Positions 50,798 to 60,157 of a stretch of DNA of 64,000 nucleotides are shown here, in pieces. The translations under genes were made by a program, and so were the position numbers. This DNA comes from Mycobacterium kansasii ATCC 12478 (lineage in GTDB: Bacteria; Actinomycetota; Actinomycetes; Mycobacteriales; Mycobacteriaceae): NCBI RefSeq assembly GCF_000157895.3, contig NC_022663.1, positions 1,302,001 to 1,366,000 of the forward strand, written 5' to 3'. The stretch's first letter is position 1; the number at the start of each line of letters is the position of its first letter. The notes beneath the pieces were generated by a model. The model did no database searches and had not been told where the DNA came from. It worked only from the letters and a program-made list of their open reading frames with translations.

Positions 50798-52030
50798 ATG
50801 ACGCTGTCCACCAACTCCGAAGGCCAGGCCGTCGTCCCCACGCTTGATACCAGCGGCCAGACCAGCCCCTACCCGTTCTTCGAGTACATGCGGCGCACCG
50901 ACCCGGTGTGGCATGGCGCCCTCATGGACCACGAGCAGATGCCCGAAGAACTGCGGCCCAACGACGAATGGGTGTTGTTCGGCTACGACGGCGTGTTTCA
51001 GGCCTTTCGCGACGACCGCATCTTCACGTCGGCCAACTACGACAAGACCATCGGATTGGTTATGGGCCACACCATTTTGGCGATGGGCGGCAAAGAGCAC
51101 CACGACCACCGCAGCCTGGTGGCCAAGGCCTTCCGGGCCACCGCGCTGGAACGCTGGGAACCGTCGGTCATCGGGCCGGTCTGCGACCAGCTGATCGACG
51201 AAATCAAGCATGACGGTCACGCCGATCTGGTGAAGGCGCTGACGTTCGAGTTTCCGACGCGGATCATCTCGACACTGCTGGGGCTGCCCCGGGACGACCT
51301 CGACCTGTTCCGGCGGCTGTCACTCGACCTCATCTCGATCCCGACCGACATCATGGCCGGGTTGACCGCGGCGGCCGAGCTGCACGCCTACTTTCTCGAC
51401 CAGGTCGAGCAGCGGCGGCGCAAACTCACCGACGACATCATCGGCGACCTGGTCGCCGCCGAGATCGACGGCGAAAAGCTCACCGATGAGGCGATCATCG
51501 CGTTCTTGCGCCTGCTGCTGCCGGCCGGCCTGGAGACCACGTACCGGTCCTCGGGAAACTTGTTGTACCTCCTGCTGACTCACCCCGAGCAGTTGGCGAT
51601 GGTCCGCCAAGACCGCTCGTTGATACCCACCGCGATCGAAGAGGGCCTACGGGTGGAAACCCCGTTGACCATGGTCATGCGGACCACCACCGGAGACGTC
51701 GAAATCGGCGGCAAGACCATTCCGGCCGATGCGCAGATCGACCTGTGCATGGGTTCGGCCAACCGCGACGAAACTCGCTGGACCGACCCCGACACGTTCG
51801 ACATCCGGCGTCCGCGGCACGCACACATCGCCTTCGCGGGCGGCATCCACATGTGCCTGGGCATGCATCTGGCCCGGTTGGAGACGCGGGTGATGCTCAA
51901 CAGCCTGCTCGACCGGATCACGGACCTGACTTTCGTCCCCGACGACGGCACCGGTGAGGAATCCAGGATCGTCGGGCTCACGTTCCGGTCGCCCAACAAG
52001 CTTCCGGTCACGTTCACCCCGGCCGCGTGA
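50798..52030 (+). CDS. Cytochrome P450
   Basis: The protein has 410 residues, soluble type. I-helix LLLPAGLETTYRSSGNLL carries the A-G-x-E-T-T oxygen-activation motif. The K-helix ExxR is EEGLRVE. The heme ligand Cys353 lies in FAGGIHMCLGMHLA, a variant of FxxGxHxCxG with Met before the Cys. The start has GGGAGGAG upstream. It resembles bacterial P450s of terpenoid or steroid pathways (CYP1xx-type). It is divergent from the Rieske ferredoxin operon and shares motif copy H. Confidence 0.9.
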   Translation: MTLSTNSEGQAVVPTLDTSGQTSPYPFFEYMRRTDPVWHGALMDHEQMPEELRPNDEWVLFGYDGVFQAFRDDRIFTSANYDKTIGLVMGHTILAMGGKEHHDHRSLVAKAFRATALERWEPSVIGPVCDQLIDEIKHDGHADLVKALTFEFPTRIISTLLGLPRDDLDLFRRLSLDLISIPTDIMAGLTAAAELHAYFLDQVEQRRRKLTDDIIGDLVAAEIDGEKLTDEAIIAFLRLLLPAGLETTYRSSGNLLYLLLTHPEQLAMVRQDRSLIPTAIEEGLRVETPLTMVMRTTTGDVEIGGKTIPADAQIDLCMGSANRDETRWTDPDTFDIRRPRHAHIAFAGGIHMCLGMHLARLETRVMLNSLLDRITDLTFVPDDGTGEESRIVGLTFRSPNKLPVTFTPAA

Positions 52031-52226
52031 GGAGCCGGGCCGCGATCCCGCATGACGTCTGGGGGCGTTGGTTCGTAGAGGAATTCGAGTCGGACGCGTC
52101 CCGTGCCGGCGAGGTCCTGGTGCAGATGGCTTGGCGCCCGGCGCTACCGCCTCGATGACATCAACACCGCCTACACCGAATTGTGCAACGGTAAATAATC
52201 TGCGGCATCATCGATTTCGATGCCCG

Positions 52227-53009
52227 CTAAGCCTTCTTGGCGTTCTCCCGCTGGTCTCTGAGTTCTCTCAATCGCTTCAGGCGCATCAGCCGCTCGACTT
52301 GCCCGTATGCGTCGATCGGGCTGTGCAGAGCCAGGCCGCCGTCGGCGTGTACCACCTGCCCGGTCACCCACGGCAGTTCGAGGACGCCGACGATGGCCGC
52401 GGCCACGTCGCTGACCTCGCCCAGGCGGCCCAGGGCCGTCCGCCTGGACAAGCCGTCCACCCAGCCGGGCCAGGCTTCCGGATTGGGCAGCATCGGTGTT
52501 CGTGTGACGCCTGGTCCGACGGCGTTGACCCGGATGTCGTGGGTGCCCCACTCCACCGCGGCGACCTTCACCAGCATGTCCACCCCGGCCTTGGACACGC
52601 AGTAGGCGCCCATATCGCGGTCGGCGACGGTGCCGCTGATGCTGGAGACCGCGACGATCGAACCTCCCACTCCGGCATCGATCATGGCTTGCGCGGCGGC
52701 GCGGATGGTCAGCCAGGTGCCGGTGAGGTTGACCCCCAAGACACGTTCCCATTCCGCGGGTGTTTGTTTCAGCAACAGACCGGACGCCCCGACGCCGGCG
52801 GAGGTGACCACCCGGGTGGGCACCCCGTGCTCGCGCACGGTTTGTGCCATCGCGGCCGCCACCGCGTCGGGATCGCTGACATCGCAGATGACGTCGGCAT
52901 CGGACAAATCCCACACGACGACGTCGTGGCCCGCGTCGCGGAGCCGCGCCACGACTTCTCGTCCGATCCCGGAGGAGCCGCCGGTTACCAGGGCAGTCAC
53001 CGCGTTCAT
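52227..53009 (-). CDS. Short-chain dehydrogenase/reductase
   Basis: The protein has 260 residues. Marks are TGGSSGIGREVVARL (cofactor), VVTSAGVGASG (NAG-like), VSSISGTV (catalytic Ser) and YCVSKAG (Y-x3-K). VLELPWVTGQVVHADGGLAL is the C-terminal substrate-lid region typical of classical SDRs. It overlaps the VOC gene by ATGA, so the two are co-translated. A role in oxidising an alcohol formed by the P450 is possible but not shown. Confidence 0.88.
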   Translation of the reverse strand: MNAVTALVTGGSSGIGREVVARLRDAGHDVVVWDLSDADVICDVSDPDAVAAAMAQTVREHGVPTRVVTSAGVGASGLLLKQTPAEWERVLGVNLTGTWLTIRAAAQAMIDAGVGGSIVAVSSISGTVADRDMGAYCVSKAGVDMLVKVAAVEWGTHDIRVNAVGPGVTRTPMLPNPEAWPGWVDGLSRRTALGRLGEVSDVAAAIVGVLELPWVTGQVVHADGGLALHSPIDAYGQVERLMRLKRLRELRDQRENAKKA

Positions 53010-53446
53010 ACCGCGGGTCCGATCAGCTCGACAAGGACGCCGTCCGGTGCGATGACGACCGCCATCGGAACGGTCTTGCCTGCCGGAGCCGGCATGCTGA
53101 TCCGCCGTACCCCGTCGGCGAAACCCAAAGCCGCCAGCGCGGACAGCGTCGCGTCGACGTCGCGCTGCAACGACAGCAGGAAGAAGCCGTGCCGCGGCGT
53201 GCGAGGCGCGGGTAGCGCCTCATCGGCACCGAACAACTCCACCAGTTCGACGATCCCGCAATCGGGCGTCTGCGGATCACCCAGGAAGATAGATCGCAGT
53301 TGGTCGGCCTTGGCGCCGAACAATTCCGGCCAATTACCGGTGAAAGTATGGTCGAACAATTCGGTCAGCCCGAGACCGTCCCGCCAGAATCGCAGAGAAC
53401 TTTCGACATTAGCGGTGCAGATCGCGGCGTGATGAACACCTAGCAC
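53006..53446 (-). CDS. VOC (glyoxalase/bleomycin-resistance/dioxygenase fold) protein
   Basis: The protein has 146 residues from the GTG at 53446. An in-frame TTG at 53455 adds three residues. Beta-alpha-beta-beta-beta repeats are visible: LGVHHAAICTANVESSLRFW (metal His), GLGLTELFDHTF, DCGIVELVELFGADE and APDGVLVELIGPAV with the terminal metal Glu. VOC members include epimerases and lactoylglutathione lyases. A -10-like TAACAT lies about 7 nt upstream of the start, suggesting a leaderless transcript. It is co-transcribed with the SDR downstream. Confidence 0.82.
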   Translation of the reverse strand: MLGVHHAAICTANVESSLRFWRDGLGLTELFDHTFTGNWPELFGAKADQLRSIFLGDPQTPDCGIVELVELFGADEALPAPRTPRHGFFLLSLQRDVDATLSALAALGFADGVRRISMPAPAGKTVPMAVVIAPDGVLVELIGPAV

Positions 53447-53527
53447 GAAATGCAATGTTAGCTGGCAGTATTTCAGTCGTTGAGGCGGGACAGCGCCCGG
53501 AACTCATTCGCAACGCCGGAGCCGCAC

Positions 53528-54355
53528 CTAAGCGAGCTTGGCCATCGTGCTTTCCCATAGCTCGCCGGCCAGACGCGGATCGTAGGCCGCGCGGTTGGCT
53601 TTGGCGATCTTGTGCCGGGAGTAGTACTCGCCTGACGTCCAATCGACGCCGGGGCGGCTGGACGCCAGCCAGACCAGTTGTTCGGCTCCCTGTTCCGGCG
53701 TGGCCGTGAATCGGGCCGATATCGGTACGTGGTGTTTCATGAAGGTCAGGACCCGCGATCCCGATGCATCGCCGAAGTTGGAGTTCACATAGCCCGGATG
53801 AAACGTCACGGCCGACAGTCCGCTGCCATGGTAACGGCGGTGTAATTCCTTGGTGAACAACACGATTGCCAATTTGGTCAGCACGTAGGCAATGCTGGGC
53901 CGATGGTGAGCCGTGTTCTCGAGGGTGGTAATGGTCACTCGGGGCAGCATTTTCTGCGACGAGCTGGTCGTATTGATGACCGTCGCGCGAGAATCGAGCA
54001 GCACTGTCAACAGCTGCGTGGTGAGCAGAAACGGCGCCAAATAGTTGACCTGGTATGTTTTCTCGTAGCCGTCGGCTGTGAGCTGAGTTGCTCTGCTCAT
54101 GCCGCCGGCGTTGTTGGCCAACACGTCGATGCGCGGGTACTCCGAGCGAATCTTGTCCGCTAGGGCCCGCACCTGGGATAGGTCGGCGAAGTCGGCAACG
54201 AAGTAATCCACACCCAACTCCGCGGCCACTGCGGTGGTCTTGGCTTCCGAGCGTCCGACCACGACGACGTGTTCGCCGTTGCGACTGAGCCGCCGCGCCG
54301 CCGCCGCCCCGATGCCGTCGCTGGCGCCGGTGATGACAATCGTCTTGCGCGTCAT
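53528..54355 (-). CDS. Short-chain dehydrogenase/reductase
   Basis: The protein has 275 residues from the ATG at 54355, with GAGGA 9 nt upstream. It has TGASDGIGAAAARRL, NNAGGMSRATQL, the catalytic Ser in NTTSSSQKML, and YVLTKLAIV with the Y-x3-K. VGRSEAKT and ADFADLSQ are typical of retinol-dehydrogenase/WWOX-like SDRs. It is separated from the VOC gene by about 80 bp. Confidence 0.87.
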   Translation of the reverse strand: MTRKTIVITGASDGIGAAAARRLSRNGEHVVVVGRSEAKTTAVAAELGVDYFVADFADLSQVRALADKIRSEYPRIDVLANNAGGMSRATQLTADGYEKTYQVNYLAPFLLTTQLLTVLLDSRATVINTTSSSQKMLPRVTITTLENTAHHRPSIAYVLTKLAIVLFTKELHRRYHGSGLSAVTFHPGYVNSNFGDASGSRVLTFMKHHVPISARFTATPEQGAEQLVWLASSRPGVDWTSGEYYSRHKIAKANRAAYDPRLAGELWESTMAKLA

Positions 54356-54477
54356 ATCGTTGCGTCCTCGTGCGTATTCCAACGAGAGTGTAGCGATACC
54401 GCGCCGAATGTCATTGACTTATGCCGAGACCGATGCCGACCGGATCGTTTGTCGAGTACGGATCACGAAAGGCCGCG

Positions 54478-55743
54478 ATGGGCGTTTTTCCTCGCCGCGA
54501 GTTCGGGCGACTCGCCACGCATGTCGGTGTTGCCGGCGTAAGCGGTGCGCTTATCGCCTGTGGTGCGACCCCCACACCGCGCCGCCCCGATCCGACGACC
54601 ACCGCAAGCCCGGAGACCCGCGGCAGGCCGATCCGGCCTACCCAGTCCGATGTCGATCGGATCATCGGCAACCATGCCCAGACGCTGCTTGACCATCTGC
54701 GAGCCAGAGCCCCGGGACGCGACTACGGCGTCGCGGTGGCTTTCGCGCATCCGAGCCGCGCTTTCAAGCCGTTCTACATGTACGGAACGGTGGGCGAGAA
54801 CAACCCGCCCACCGAAAGAACGATCTTCTCCATCGGATCCGTGACCAAGACCTTCACCGCCGCACTGTTCGCCGCCGGGGTAGCGATGCGGCCGGACTGC
54901 TTCGACTGGGATGCCGGGCTGAAGCGCTACCTGAGCACCTATCTCGGCGACACCGGAGATCTGAGCAAGGCCATGCAACTGGTCACCCCGAGGATGCTCG
55001 CCCAGCACACATCGGGTCTGGCGCACGATTCCACCGGCCCGGCCGACGGTGACGGCCTGTTCCTCACCAACCCCTCCGCGCCGCCGCCAAGCCTGCTCAA
55101 CGCGTGGCGGACCCACCGCGGCCCGCAACCTGGAAGCTGCTGGCAATACTCCAACCTCGGCTTCGTCACGTTAGGCTTCGCCGCCGTGTCGGCCTACCGG
55201 TGTGCGGGCATGGGTGGGTCGTATGCGGGTGTGCTGCGTGATCAGATCACCGGGCCACTAGCCATGCCCGACACCGGTACGACGGTGGCTGACGGCGCAC
55301 AGCTAGCGCGCGCCTACCCCAACGGCCGGGAGGTATCGCCAGCTGCCCCTTCGGATCTGAAGTCTTCGGCGGCCGATATGCACACCTGGCTGCTGGCGCA
55401 TCTGGGCGCCGTGCGCGGGCCTGAGCACCTGATGCAGGCACTGGCCACCACGATCCGACTCGAGCCGTTATCGGTCGAGATGTGCGGCAAGCACACCCGA
55501 GGACCCACCCAGATGGGCCTAGCCTGGCAGGTCGAAACCGGTCCGGCCCAGATCATCTGGAAAGACGGCCTGACCTCTGCGGGCGGCTGCTCCTGCTGGA
55601 TAGGGATCACGCCCGCCGGCCCCGCGAACGAGTCGATGGGAATTGCCATCCTGGTCAACGGCTTCTGGAACAAGGACAAGCCGGCTATCCTGGCCGACAA
55701 TCACGGCCCGGCGATCATCAAAGAAATCTCGGCGGCCGGATAG
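54478..55743 (+). CDS. Tat lipoprotein, serine hydrolase of the class C beta-lactamase/DD-peptidase family
   Basis: The protein has 421 residues from the ATG at 54478, with GAAAGG upstream. An earlier ATG at 54421 would bury the signal. The signal has RREFGRLATHVGVAGVSGAL followed by the lipobox IAC, so Tat export and lipid anchoring are likely. Catalytic motifs are SVTK (SxxK) and WQYSNLGFV (YxN), with DGLTSAGG in the place of KTG. Members include esterases and penicillin-binding-like enzymes. No partner gene is adjacent. Confidence 0.85.
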   Translation: MGVFPRREFGRLATHVGVAGVSGALIACGATPTPRRPDPTTTASPETRGRPIRPTQSDVDRIIGNHAQTLLDHLRARAPGRDYGVAVAFAHPSRAFKPFYMYGTVGENNPPTERTIFSIGSVTKTFTAALFAAGVAMRPDCFDWDAGLKRYLSTYLGDTGDLSKAMQLVTPRMLAQHTSGLAHDSTGPADGDGLFLTNPSAPPPSLLNAWRTHRGPQPGSCWQYSNLGFVTLGFAAVSAYRCAGMGGSYAGVLRDQITGPLAMPDTGTTVADGAQLARAYPNGREVSPAAPSDLKSSAADMHTWLLAHLGAVRGPEHLMQALATTIRLEPLSVEMCGKHTRGPTQMGLAWQVETGPAQIIWKDGLTSAGGCSCWIGITPAGPANESMGIAILVNGFWNKDKPAILADNHGPAIIKEISAAG

Positions 55744-56275
55744 CCAAACTTCGGTCGCTGCGCCGGTCACCGCCCCGACTCCATCCCGGGCCATGGCCAT
55801 TCCCGGCCAAGTCGGGTGAAGCCGGTACCCGCTTTGTCCGCCTGTCAGCGACACCCTCAGGGGCGCAACGAATTTGTCGCTCAGAGCCGGCGTGGGCCGC
55901 GCCCCGGTATGGGGAGATGGAAATCGCGGCTGGTGTTATTGGGTGCGTGGTGGGGTGTGACGCCGAGTGCGCGCTGACGGTGTCGAGTGTGCCGTCGGGG
56001 CGGGCCGATCGCGCGGATGTTCCCGCCCTCCACGCACACTCAAAGCCGTCACCGCACACCCGATGCGGCGGAATAACAGTCTTGTCAGCCATCCCGCCGC
56101 CGAGCGAACTGCCATCGTTACGCTCGAACACACGATGCTCACCCGCGCCCCCACGCCGATGCCGCCTAACACCAGCGGGCAGCCCACTCACCAACTACTG
56201 GTCACCGTGAATCTCCGAGTGAGCCGGGCACCTTGAATATCGGGAACACCTCACCGCCGGGATGTCTTGCCGCGG
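55744..56275. other. Intergenic region with no recognised gene
   Basis: About 530 bp separate the serine hydrolase from the end of the broken P450. Short frames exist on both strands but show no family match or ribosome-binding site. A 60-bp stretch near 55950-56000 alternates GTGT/GACG/CGAG and looks like a simple mycobacterial intergenic repeat. No clear terminator hairpin was found. Confidence 0.5.
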
Positions 56276-57511
56276 TTACACCACCGAGTACCGAATGGGG
56301 AGGTGCTTGAGACCGCCGACGAACGTGGTGGCGACGAGCTGCGGATCACCGCAGAGCTCAATGGATTCCAGCCTGGGAAGCAACGCGGCGAAGAAGCTGC
56401 TGACTTCCATCCGGGCCAGTGCGGCACCCATGCAGAAGTGCACGCCGTAGCCGAAGGCCAAATGCTTGTTCGGCTCGCGTCCCACGTCGAAGCGGAACGG
56501 CTCCTAGAAGACGTCTTCGTCGCGGTTTGCCGATGCATACGATAGCAGGACGGATTCGCCTGCCGCGATGGGTGTTCCGCGCACGACGGTGTCGGCGGCA
56601 GCGGTGCGCATGAAGTGCTTGACCGGGGTGACCCAACGGATCATCTCCTCGGTGGCCAGCGGTATAAGGCCGAGATCGTCGCGCAGCCGCTGCAGTTGGT
56701 CCGGATTCTCGATGAGTGCCTGCAGTGCGCCGGAGATGGTTGCGCTGGTGGTGTCGTGCCCGGCGGTCGCCACGATCAGGTAATACGACACCGTTTCAAT
56801 GTCCGACAGCGGATCGCCGTCGATGTGGGCGTTGGCGATCGCCGACGCGAGATCGTCGGTCGGATGCTCGCGGCGCGCCGCGGTCACTGCGTTGAAGTAC
56901 TCGAACATGTCCAGTAGCGCGGGCAACTGGTCCTCGCTGGACGTGCCGCGCTGGTATTCGCTGTCGTCGCTGCCGAACAACTCCTGGGTCAGCGTGAGCA
57001 TGCGGCCGAAGTCGGCCTCCGGCAGCCCAAGCAGCGACATGATCACGTAGAGCGGGTAATTGACGGCGACCTGCTGCACGAAATCGCATTCGGGCCCCAC
57101 CGCCGTCATCCTGTCGACGTAGCTCTTGGCCAACTCGTCGATGCGACGCTTCATCACCCGCATGGCTTTTGGGCGGAACCAATCCGCGCCGATCGCGCGG
57201 ACCACCCGGTGCTGCGGGTCGTCGAGGTGGATGAGCGTGCGGACACCCGCCGCCGCCTGCAGCTCGTCGCCCTGTCTGGTTGCCAGCACGGGGCGGGGCC
57301 AGTTGGTGAACAGCATGTTGTCGCGCTCGATGTCCATGATGTCGGCGTGCTTGGTGATCGCCCAGAACGGGCGATAGTCCGGCACCTCGACCCACGACAC
57401 CGGAACGGTGGCGCGCAAGTGAGTCAGCGCGGTGTGCAACCGCGGTTCATCGGTATAGGCCAGCGGGTCCGCCAATACTTTGGCGGCCTCGTCCACGGTC
57501 CGTACCGTCAT
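56276..57511 (-). pseudogene. Cytochrome P450 interrupted by an in-frame TAG
   Basis: The frame from the ATG at 57511 has a complete P450: I-helix LIVATAGHDTTSATISGAL (AGHDTT), ExxR TEEMIRWVTP, and, after a TAG at 56504-56506, the heme-binding end REPNKHLAFGYGVHFCMGAA. The stop falls in the RDEDVF-stop-EPFRFDV block, where related P450s have an acidic residue, so a GAG-to-TAG change is the simplest explanation. The truncated 335-residue product would lack the heme Cys. The gene overlaps the upstream LLM gene by ATGA. Confidence 0.8.
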
Positions 57512-58530
57512 TGCCGAAAGTCCGTCAATGCGGCTCGGATACAGTCCTGCGAGGCGCCGAAGAAGATCGGCAGCACCCGGTCGACTACGCCGTCGCACCG
57601 ATCGCGCAGCGCGGCGGCGATGCCGTCGACCGGTCCGACAACCGCGAAGGCACTTAGCATCTCGTCGTCGATCAGAGATCCCATGGCGTCCCACTCACCG
57701 TTCAGGGAAAGGCGGCGCAGTTCGTTGTGCAGGTCTCCCCAGCCGTGCACGTCGAGAACCCTGCGGTAGGCCGGCGTGGACCCATAGAAGGCGATCCGAT
57801 TGCGCAGGGCCGCGACCCCCGTCTCCAGGTCCGCGTCGTTCTCGCCCGTCGCGATCATCACCTCGGCGGACACCTCGAAGTCGCCGCGATCCCGGCCGGA
57901 GCGCTGCAGACCGCGAAGCAGCCCTGGCATGGTCACCTCTTCGAGGTAGCGCCGGGACACCATCGGGTGTCCGAGGTGGCCGTCGGCGACCTCGCCGCAC
58001 ATCTCGGTCATTGCGTCGCCCACGGCGGCGAGGAAGATCTTCGGTGCCGGATACGGCTGGGGCTCCGGCGTGAACATGGGGGTCATGATCTTGTGGGTGT
58101 AGAACTCGCCCTCGAAACGGAGCTTGCCGCCGTCGCGCCAGGCGGACCAGATCGCGTGTAGCGCGGCAACGAATTCCCGCATCCGGCGTGCCGGGTGGCT
58201 CCAGGACATGCTGAATCGCTTCTCGATGTGGGCCTGGATTTGGGTGCCCAGCCCGAGGATGAACCGTCCCCGGGAATAGCTCTGCAGATCCCAGCCCAGG
58301 TTGGCCACGGTCATCGGATTGCGCGCGAAGGCCACCGCGATGTTGGTGCCGAGTTCGATCCGCGACGTGTGTTCGGCGGCCAGCAGCAGCGGCAGAAACG
58401 GATCGTGACTGGTCTCGGCCGTCCAGCCACCGTCATATCCGTTTCGCTCCAACGCATCGGCCGCCTCGACGACCCGGGCGAGCTGATTGGGAATGCCCCC
58501 GTCGACTTTGAGGCGGGGCGCGCTACCCAT
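57508..58530 (-). CDS. Luciferase-like (LLM class) F420-dependent oxidoreductase
   Basis: The protein has 340 residues from the ATG at 58530. The frame upstream covers the intergenic region. Family blocks are AADALERNGYDGGWTAETSH, RIELGTNIAVAFARNPMTVA, SRGRFILGLGTQIQAHIEKR, PKIFLAAVGDAMTEMCGEVA and DGHLGHPMVSRRYLEEV. This LLM subgroup (TIGR03617-like) is common in mycobacteria and mostly uses F420. It forms an operon with the interrupted P450. Confidence 0.86.
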   Translation of the reverse strand: MGSAPRLKVDGGIPNQLARVVEAADALERNGYDGGWTAETSHDPFLPLLLAAEHTSRIELGTNIAVAFARNPMTVANLGWDLQSYSRGRFILGLGTQIQAHIEKRFSMSWSHPARRMREFVAALHAIWSAWRDGGKLRFEGEFYTHKIMTPMFTPEPQPYPAPKIFLAAVGDAMTEMCGEVADGHLGHPMVSRRYLEEVTMPGLLRGLQRSGRDRGDFEVSAEVMIATGENDADLETGVAALRNRIAFYGSTPAYRRVLDVHGWGDLHNELRRLSLNGEWDAMGSLIDDEMLSAFAVVGPVDGIAAALRDRCDGVVDRVLPIFFGASQDCIRAALTDFRQ

Positions 58531-58574
58531 TGGAGCGACTTTACAGTAAGCAATCCAGTATGTAGGACAGACGC

Positions 58575-60074
58575 ATGACCAAAGCCGAGGATTGGCAGCA
58601 GACGCTCGAGGACCTCGACAGTCGCCGCCGGCAGGCACGGGCGATGGGCGGGCCGGAGCGACTCGACAAACAGCACGGTTTGGGCAAACTCGACGCGCGC
58701 ACCCGAGTCGAACGGCTCCTCGACCCGGGCACCTTCCGTGAACTCGGCACCATCGTCGGCGGCGAGGTCGCGGCCGACGCGATCGTCACCGGCTGGGGGC
58801 GGATCAACGGAGTCCCCGTGATGGTGGGCGCCGAGGACTTCACGACGCTGGCCGGAACCATCGCGCCGGGTAGCAATTCCAAGCGCTACCGCATCGCCGA
58901 GCTGGCGTTGCGCGACAAGATACCGCTGGTGATGCTGCTCGAAGGCGCCGGGTTTCGCCCCACCGGTACCCATTACGGACGTAGCCCGACCGACCTGCTC
59001 GCCCAGACACGGTGCTCGGGCCGGGTTCCGACGGTGGCCGCTGTGCTCGGCTCCTCGGCCGGACACGGCGCCCTCGTCGCCCCGATCTGTGATTTCACCG
59101 TCATGAGCCGACAGGGCGCGATCTTCACCGCCGGGCCGCCGGTGGTCAAAGAGTCCACGGGCGAAGACATTTCGAAAGAAGCGTTGGGCGGTCCGGACGT
59201 CGCATTGACCAGCGGCGTCATCCACAATGTCGCCGACGACGACGCGGCCGCGCTGGATACCATTCGCCGCTACCTGTCCTATTTTCCGCCGAGCGCGTGG
59301 TCGTATCCACCGCCGCTGCCGGCCTCGGAGGCGACACCCGGGCAGCGGTCCACGCCGGAGTTGCTGGACATCGTCTCGCGGGACAACCGCCGCATCTACG
59401 ACATGCGCTCGGTGCTCGATGTCGTCTTCGACTCGCCCGACTGGCTGGAAGTACAACCACATTTCGGCGGGGCGATCATCTGCGCCCTCGCCCACCTCGG
59501 GGGCCATCCGGTCGCGGTCGTCGCCAACCAGCCGCAGGTACTGGCCGGGTCCATCGACGCCGACGCTGCCGACAAGGCCGCACACTTCATCACGGTGGCC
59601 GACTCCTTCCACCTGCCGATCGTTTTCCTGGCCGACAACCCGGGCATGCTGCCGGGCAGCCGGTCTGAACGTGCCGGCGTATTGCGCAGCGGGGCACGGA
59701 TGTTCGCCGCGCAGACCTCGGCCACCACGCTGAAGCTGCACGTGACATTGCGTAAGGCCTACGGCTTCGGCTCCATGGTGATGGGCCTGATCAGCTTCGA
59801 CGGCCAGGTGGCGACCTTCGCCTATCCGGGCGCGACGATGGGCGCCATGGGTGCCGTGGCGCTCAGCCGCGCCTCACATGCCGACCAGGAGTTGTCCGCC
59901 AAGCTGCGAAACGCGGAGCTGCAGGCGTCATTTCGGTCGGCTGAGCATATGGGCTTCGACGAACTCATCGACCCCCGTGAAACCCGTGACGCGTTGCTGG
60001 CCGCGCTGCAGCGCGGCATCAACGCCCGGCAGGCCACCGCGGAACCGGTGATGCGCACGCTCATCATGCCGTGA
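58575..60074 (+). CDS. Acyl-CoA carboxylase carboxyltransferase subunit
   Basis: The protein has 499 residues, similar to biotin-dependent carboxyltransferase beta chains (AccD/MCCB type). N-terminal KLDARTRVERLLDPGTFREL and ADAIVTGWGRINGVPVMVGA are conserved. The crotonase-like halves carry EGAGFRPTG, LGSSAGHGALVAPICDF and ADNPGMLPGSRSERAG, plus AFAYPGATMGAMGAVAL. No biotin-carrier or biotin-carboxylase gene is adjacent, so it must use subunits from elsewhere. It is monocistronic, divergent from the LLM gene. Confidence 0.88.
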   Translation: MTKAEDWQQTLEDLDSRRRQARAMGGPERLDKQHGLGKLDARTRVERLLDPGTFRELGTIVGGEVAADAIVTGWGRINGVPVMVGAEDFTTLAGTIAPGSNSKRYRIAELALRDKIPLVMLLEGAGFRPTGTHYGRSPTDLLAQTRCSGRVPTVAAVLGSSAGHGALVAPICDFTVMSRQGAIFTAGPPVVKESTGEDISKEALGGPDVALTSGVIHNVADDDAAALDTIRRYLSYFPPSAWSYPPPLPASEATPGQRSTPELLDIVSRDNRRIYDMRSVLDVVFDSPDWLEVQPHFGGAIICALAHLGGHPVAVVANQPQVLAGSIDADAADKAAHFITVADSFHLPIVFLADNPGMLPGSRSERAGVLRSGARMFAAQTSATTLKLHVTLRKAYGFGSMVMGLISFDGQVATFAYPGATMGAMGAVALSRASHADQELSAKLRNAELQASFRSAEHMGFDELIDPRETRDALLAALQRGINARQATAEPVMRTLIMP

Positions 60075-60157
60075 CGTTGTTCTGGCCACCCGCGTCGCAC
60101 GCACCGCGTCGAACGTGAACCCACTGCGACGACACGCCGACGCGCACCACAGTGTGT

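Noticed and set aside
53456..53475. Possible seventh copy of the 20-bp motif before the VOC gene
   Set aside because: It shares only ATGTTAGC with copy B and lacks the downstream half, so it was kept out of the motif set.
55936..56187. Minus-strand frame in the 55.7-56.3 kb gap
   Set aside because: It resembles a translated simple intergenic repeat, has no ribosome-binding site and no domain.
58311..59741. 476-codon minus-strand frame antisense to the carboxyltransferase
   Set aside because: No protein family is visible, and the sense frame is clearly the carboxyltransferase.
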